A program made the position numbers and the translations under genes. From positions 28,896,719-28,960,718 of the forward strand of contig NC_054882.1 in the NCBI RefSeq assembly GCF_018320785.1: 64,000 nt of DNA, in the 5' to 3' direction. The DNA is from Cheilinus undulatus (Eukaryota > Chordata > Actinopteri > Labriformes > Labridae). The notes under the pieces were generated by a model. It made no database searches and was not told where the DNA came from. It saw only the letters and a program-made list of their open reading frames with translations. This document shows, in pieces, positions 61,765-64,000 of the stretch (its first letter is position 1; each line of letters begins with the position of its first letter).

Positions 61765-62410
61765 TGTAAAGAAAAATTATGAGAGGGGTCTGATTGCAGG
61801 CCACAGCTCTAAGACAGCCTCTTTGGCAGACCACTACTGTGAGCCTGTGTAAGGACGGAAGTAACACAATTTGCTGGTACAACATATTTCCTGTTTTAGA
61901 TTTTTTTTTTAACTCAGCTTTATTCATAGACAAAGTCTGGCAGTTCCATTAATGAAATAATTACATTCTGAACATTACAGATGAAGCAACATTTCATAAA
62001 TAGAACAGAAAAAAGGTCAGAGGTCTAATCTGGGATTAAAGGATGCATTCACCTGTTTTAGATGTAGTTCTGCCAACAGTGGCTCATTTAAGCTTTGATA
62101 GCTTTAGTTAAAGCTAATGTAGTTACACTAGCTATCAAGTTAATGTTACTACGTAAGCCAATGTAGCTCCGTGAGCAACGTGAGTTTTAGCAAACATAGC
62201 TACATTAGCAATATAGCTTAGTTAGCTTTAACACAGCATAAGCTAACACAGCTAATGTAGCTTCAATAGCTTTAGATGTAGCCAAGTTAGCTACATAGAA
62301 ATTCTATGTGAATAAAACATGGGTTGATGAATTTTGCAAACTGTAAAAGGTGTGTTAGCTATGTAGCTTATTTAACTAATGTAGCTGTGTTAGCATCTGC
62401 CAAGTTAGCT
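61765..62410 (-). repeat. Interspersed repeat family R, copy 2 (inverted)
   Basis: Read on the minus strand, this segment follows copy 1 in order: an AGCT-rich block (62100-62410), the CTAAAACAGGTG block, AGATTAGACCTCTG, CTGTAATGTT, then ACCAGCAAATTGTG and CTCACAGTAGTGGTCTG. Homology to 50270-50790 is clear along its length. Confidence 0.78.
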
Positions 62411-62416
62411 GTGTTA

Positions 62417-62990
62417 AGCCGTGTTTCCATCAGGGTCCGGTTTGATTCAGTTCGGTTTGGTATGGTTTGGTACGCTAAACCCCCAAATAGTTTGCATTTC
62501 CACAGACACCTGTGCCCTCGCTTGGTGGCTATAAAGGTGATGAATATATCTAGTCCTGAACAGTTTACATAACAAAATATCAAAGTTTAGAGCTGTACTG
62601 TGAGAATTTGCCGCAATAAAAATAAAGGAAAAGTTCAGCTGGTGTTAAACTCAAGCTAGATTAAATCAGAAATCCAGGGTGCTCTGATCTCATTGTAAAA
62701 TTGTCTGCAGCCTGAAGTTTTAAAAACACGTTCAGCAACCACAGAGCGACGTTTTCACAGGTTACCTAACATGGGAAGAAGATTAATAACTAGTTACAGA
62801 AGAGAATGAACTGTTCTAAAGCTTTGTATTCACAAATATCAGCATTAATTTAGTTTCTCATCCATCACAGATGGATCAGGCTTTCGGGTGGGCTTTTTGG
62901 GACTCTTTCCAACTTTTGCTCTATGGAAATGCAAAAAAATGCATGCCGTTCCTCACTGAACTTAGCCGGACCACTTGGTGGAAACGACCT
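62417..62990. mobile_element. MITE with about 35-bp terminal inverted repeats
   Basis: The left end GCCGTGTTTCCATCAGGGTC continues CGGTTTGATTCAGTT. The right end, read in reverse complement, is GGTCGTTTCCACCAAGTGGT then CCGGCTAAGTTCAGT. Their order and spacing match well. The interior has no coding sequence. It abuts the AGCT-rich repeat copy 2. Confidence 0.75.
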
Positions 62991-63149
62991 ATTCGAGTGT
63001 TTAATGGAGGACAAGGTTTTTTGTCCTGTAGCCTGACTGTTTAGTCAGCTTCATAATAGTTTTATTGTTAAGTTTCACAGGTCAAGTCCTAACCCTTACC
63101 TTAACCCTTACTTGACTTTTAATACGATTGTATTTTGAAAGTTTTAGTG

Positions 63150-63255
63150 TGCATTTCCGACCTAACAGAGGCAGTGTCTCACAGTTGTGGCCTGCAAGAG
63201 GGGGCGTCTGAGAGCTGCAGTCTGTAGCTAGACGGTCTTGAAAATCCGTAAGGTC
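63150..63255 (+). repeat. Interspersed repeat family R, copy 3 (short)
   Basis: AACAGAGGCAGTGTCTCACA followed by GCAAGAGGGGGCGTCTGAGA matches the right part of copy 1. The AGCT block is absent here. Confidence 0.72.
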
Positions 63256-64000
63256 TTTGTGTGGCTACATGCCAGCCACTGTTTTATTATTAAAAAAAAT
63301 GATGATTCGTTACCATCTTAATAAGGGTATACATTTTAAAAGAGGAAACAGTAAATATAATTTATATTATGTTAATGCTTAAATAAGTAATAAAGGTTCT
63401 TTAGGTGTAAAATGAAAGGTAATCATTGCTTTAATTTGGGATAGACCAAGTCTTTGCTATCCTTCTTGGACCCCTCCATTGCTCTGGGCCCCGGTAAATT
63501 CTCACCCCTCAGATATAAACCCTTGCCTTTTCAGCTTAGCAGTGTGTAATGTTTGACTATTACTGAATATTGTGAAGGCATAGCTGGAAACAAATCTGTA
63601 GATTTAGTCTTGAGTGCTTTTGTAATGTTGCAGCAGTAGGGGGTCGGATTATGCTGAGGCACCCTATCGTCCCCTGTCAATGAGCCCTCAGTTTGGCTTT
63701 GCCCTAGAAAACCTAAACCCAGACATGATAAAAACTTTCTATTTAAACCCATAATTCTGTTAACCAGTCTTGTCACATGCTGCTTTTTTCAAACGTATAA
63801 AGTTCATTTAGAAACCGACTTCTGATTTGATTTGAATCAAAGCTGAAATCCACAAGCACAGCTGCTGATATGCTCAATACTTCAACAAGGCACTATAAAT
63901 TTTTGTCTCTTAATGGTCAAAAGGATGTCATATTCTTTGTTTTTCTTGATCCACTCATGTTGAAATGTGGGCTATATTACTTGGATGGCACTCTCTTAAA

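Larger units (their letters stand above)
55177..64000 (-). other. arhgef10: arhgef10 intron, partial (runs off the window)
   Basis: From the acceptor at 55177 to the window end I found no further exon with arhgef10-like coding content. The stretch contains a LINE fragment (57174-58110), an inverted AGCT-array repeat (61765-62410), a MITE (62417-62990) and a short repeat copy (63150-63255). In 55200-57170 and 58110-61760 I see nothing else that I can name. Confidence 0.7.

Overview
This looks like vertebrate nuclear DNA, most likely from a ray-finned (teleost) fish. It has sparse spliced genes with GT-AG junctions, many decayed Tc1-like transposons, hAT-like and fold-back MITEs, a tRNA-derived SINE of the kind common in fish, microsatellites, and long AT-rich non-coding stretches. 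I see no operons, CRISPR arrays, phage genes or complete viral genes.

Only two protein-coding genes are well supported, both on the minus strand. kbtbd11 (46023-47939 plus a 5' UTR exon) encodes a complete BTB-BACK-Kelch protein in one uninterrupted coding exon. About 6 kb upstream of it lie the last two coding exons of arhgef10 (55054-55176 and 54129-54631), a RhoGEF; the rest of that gene must lie beyond position 64000. The order and orientation arhgef10 then kbtbd11 match the human ARHGEF10-KBTBD11 pair on 8p23.3, so this is conserved synteny.

Layout: 1-9.5 kb is a gene desert with purine-rich and CA-rich tracts. A probable MITE lies at 9.6-10.1 kb, and a Tc1 element carrying a nested SINE at 12.06-13.25 kb. 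13.3-22.7 kb is desert. A Tc1-derived fold-back lies at 22.7-23.4 kb. 23.4-30.6 kb is desert and includes a homeodomain-site-rich block near 25 kb. Two different Tc1 families occupy 30.6-33.7 kb, followed by a possible orphan first coding exon at 33.97 kb. A degenerate minisatellite occupies 36.6-37.2 kb, and small hAT and fold-back elements are scattered over 39.5-45.1 kb. kbtbd11 and its promoter span 46.0-49.2 kb. The kbtbd11-arhgef10 interval holds an AGCT-rich repeat family and a degenerate tandem repeat. From 55.2 kb to the end is arhgef10 intron, holding a LINE fragment, an inverted copy of the AGCT-rich repeat, and another MITE.

No clearly new biochemical system is visible. The most interesting items are structural: several large fold-back elements, paired inverted copies of an AGCT-array repeat, a perfect 15-bp hairpin in the desert, an orphan exon candidate, and a uORF ending just before the kbtbd11 start. 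Family names for repeats come from recognising sequence features, not from a database search.
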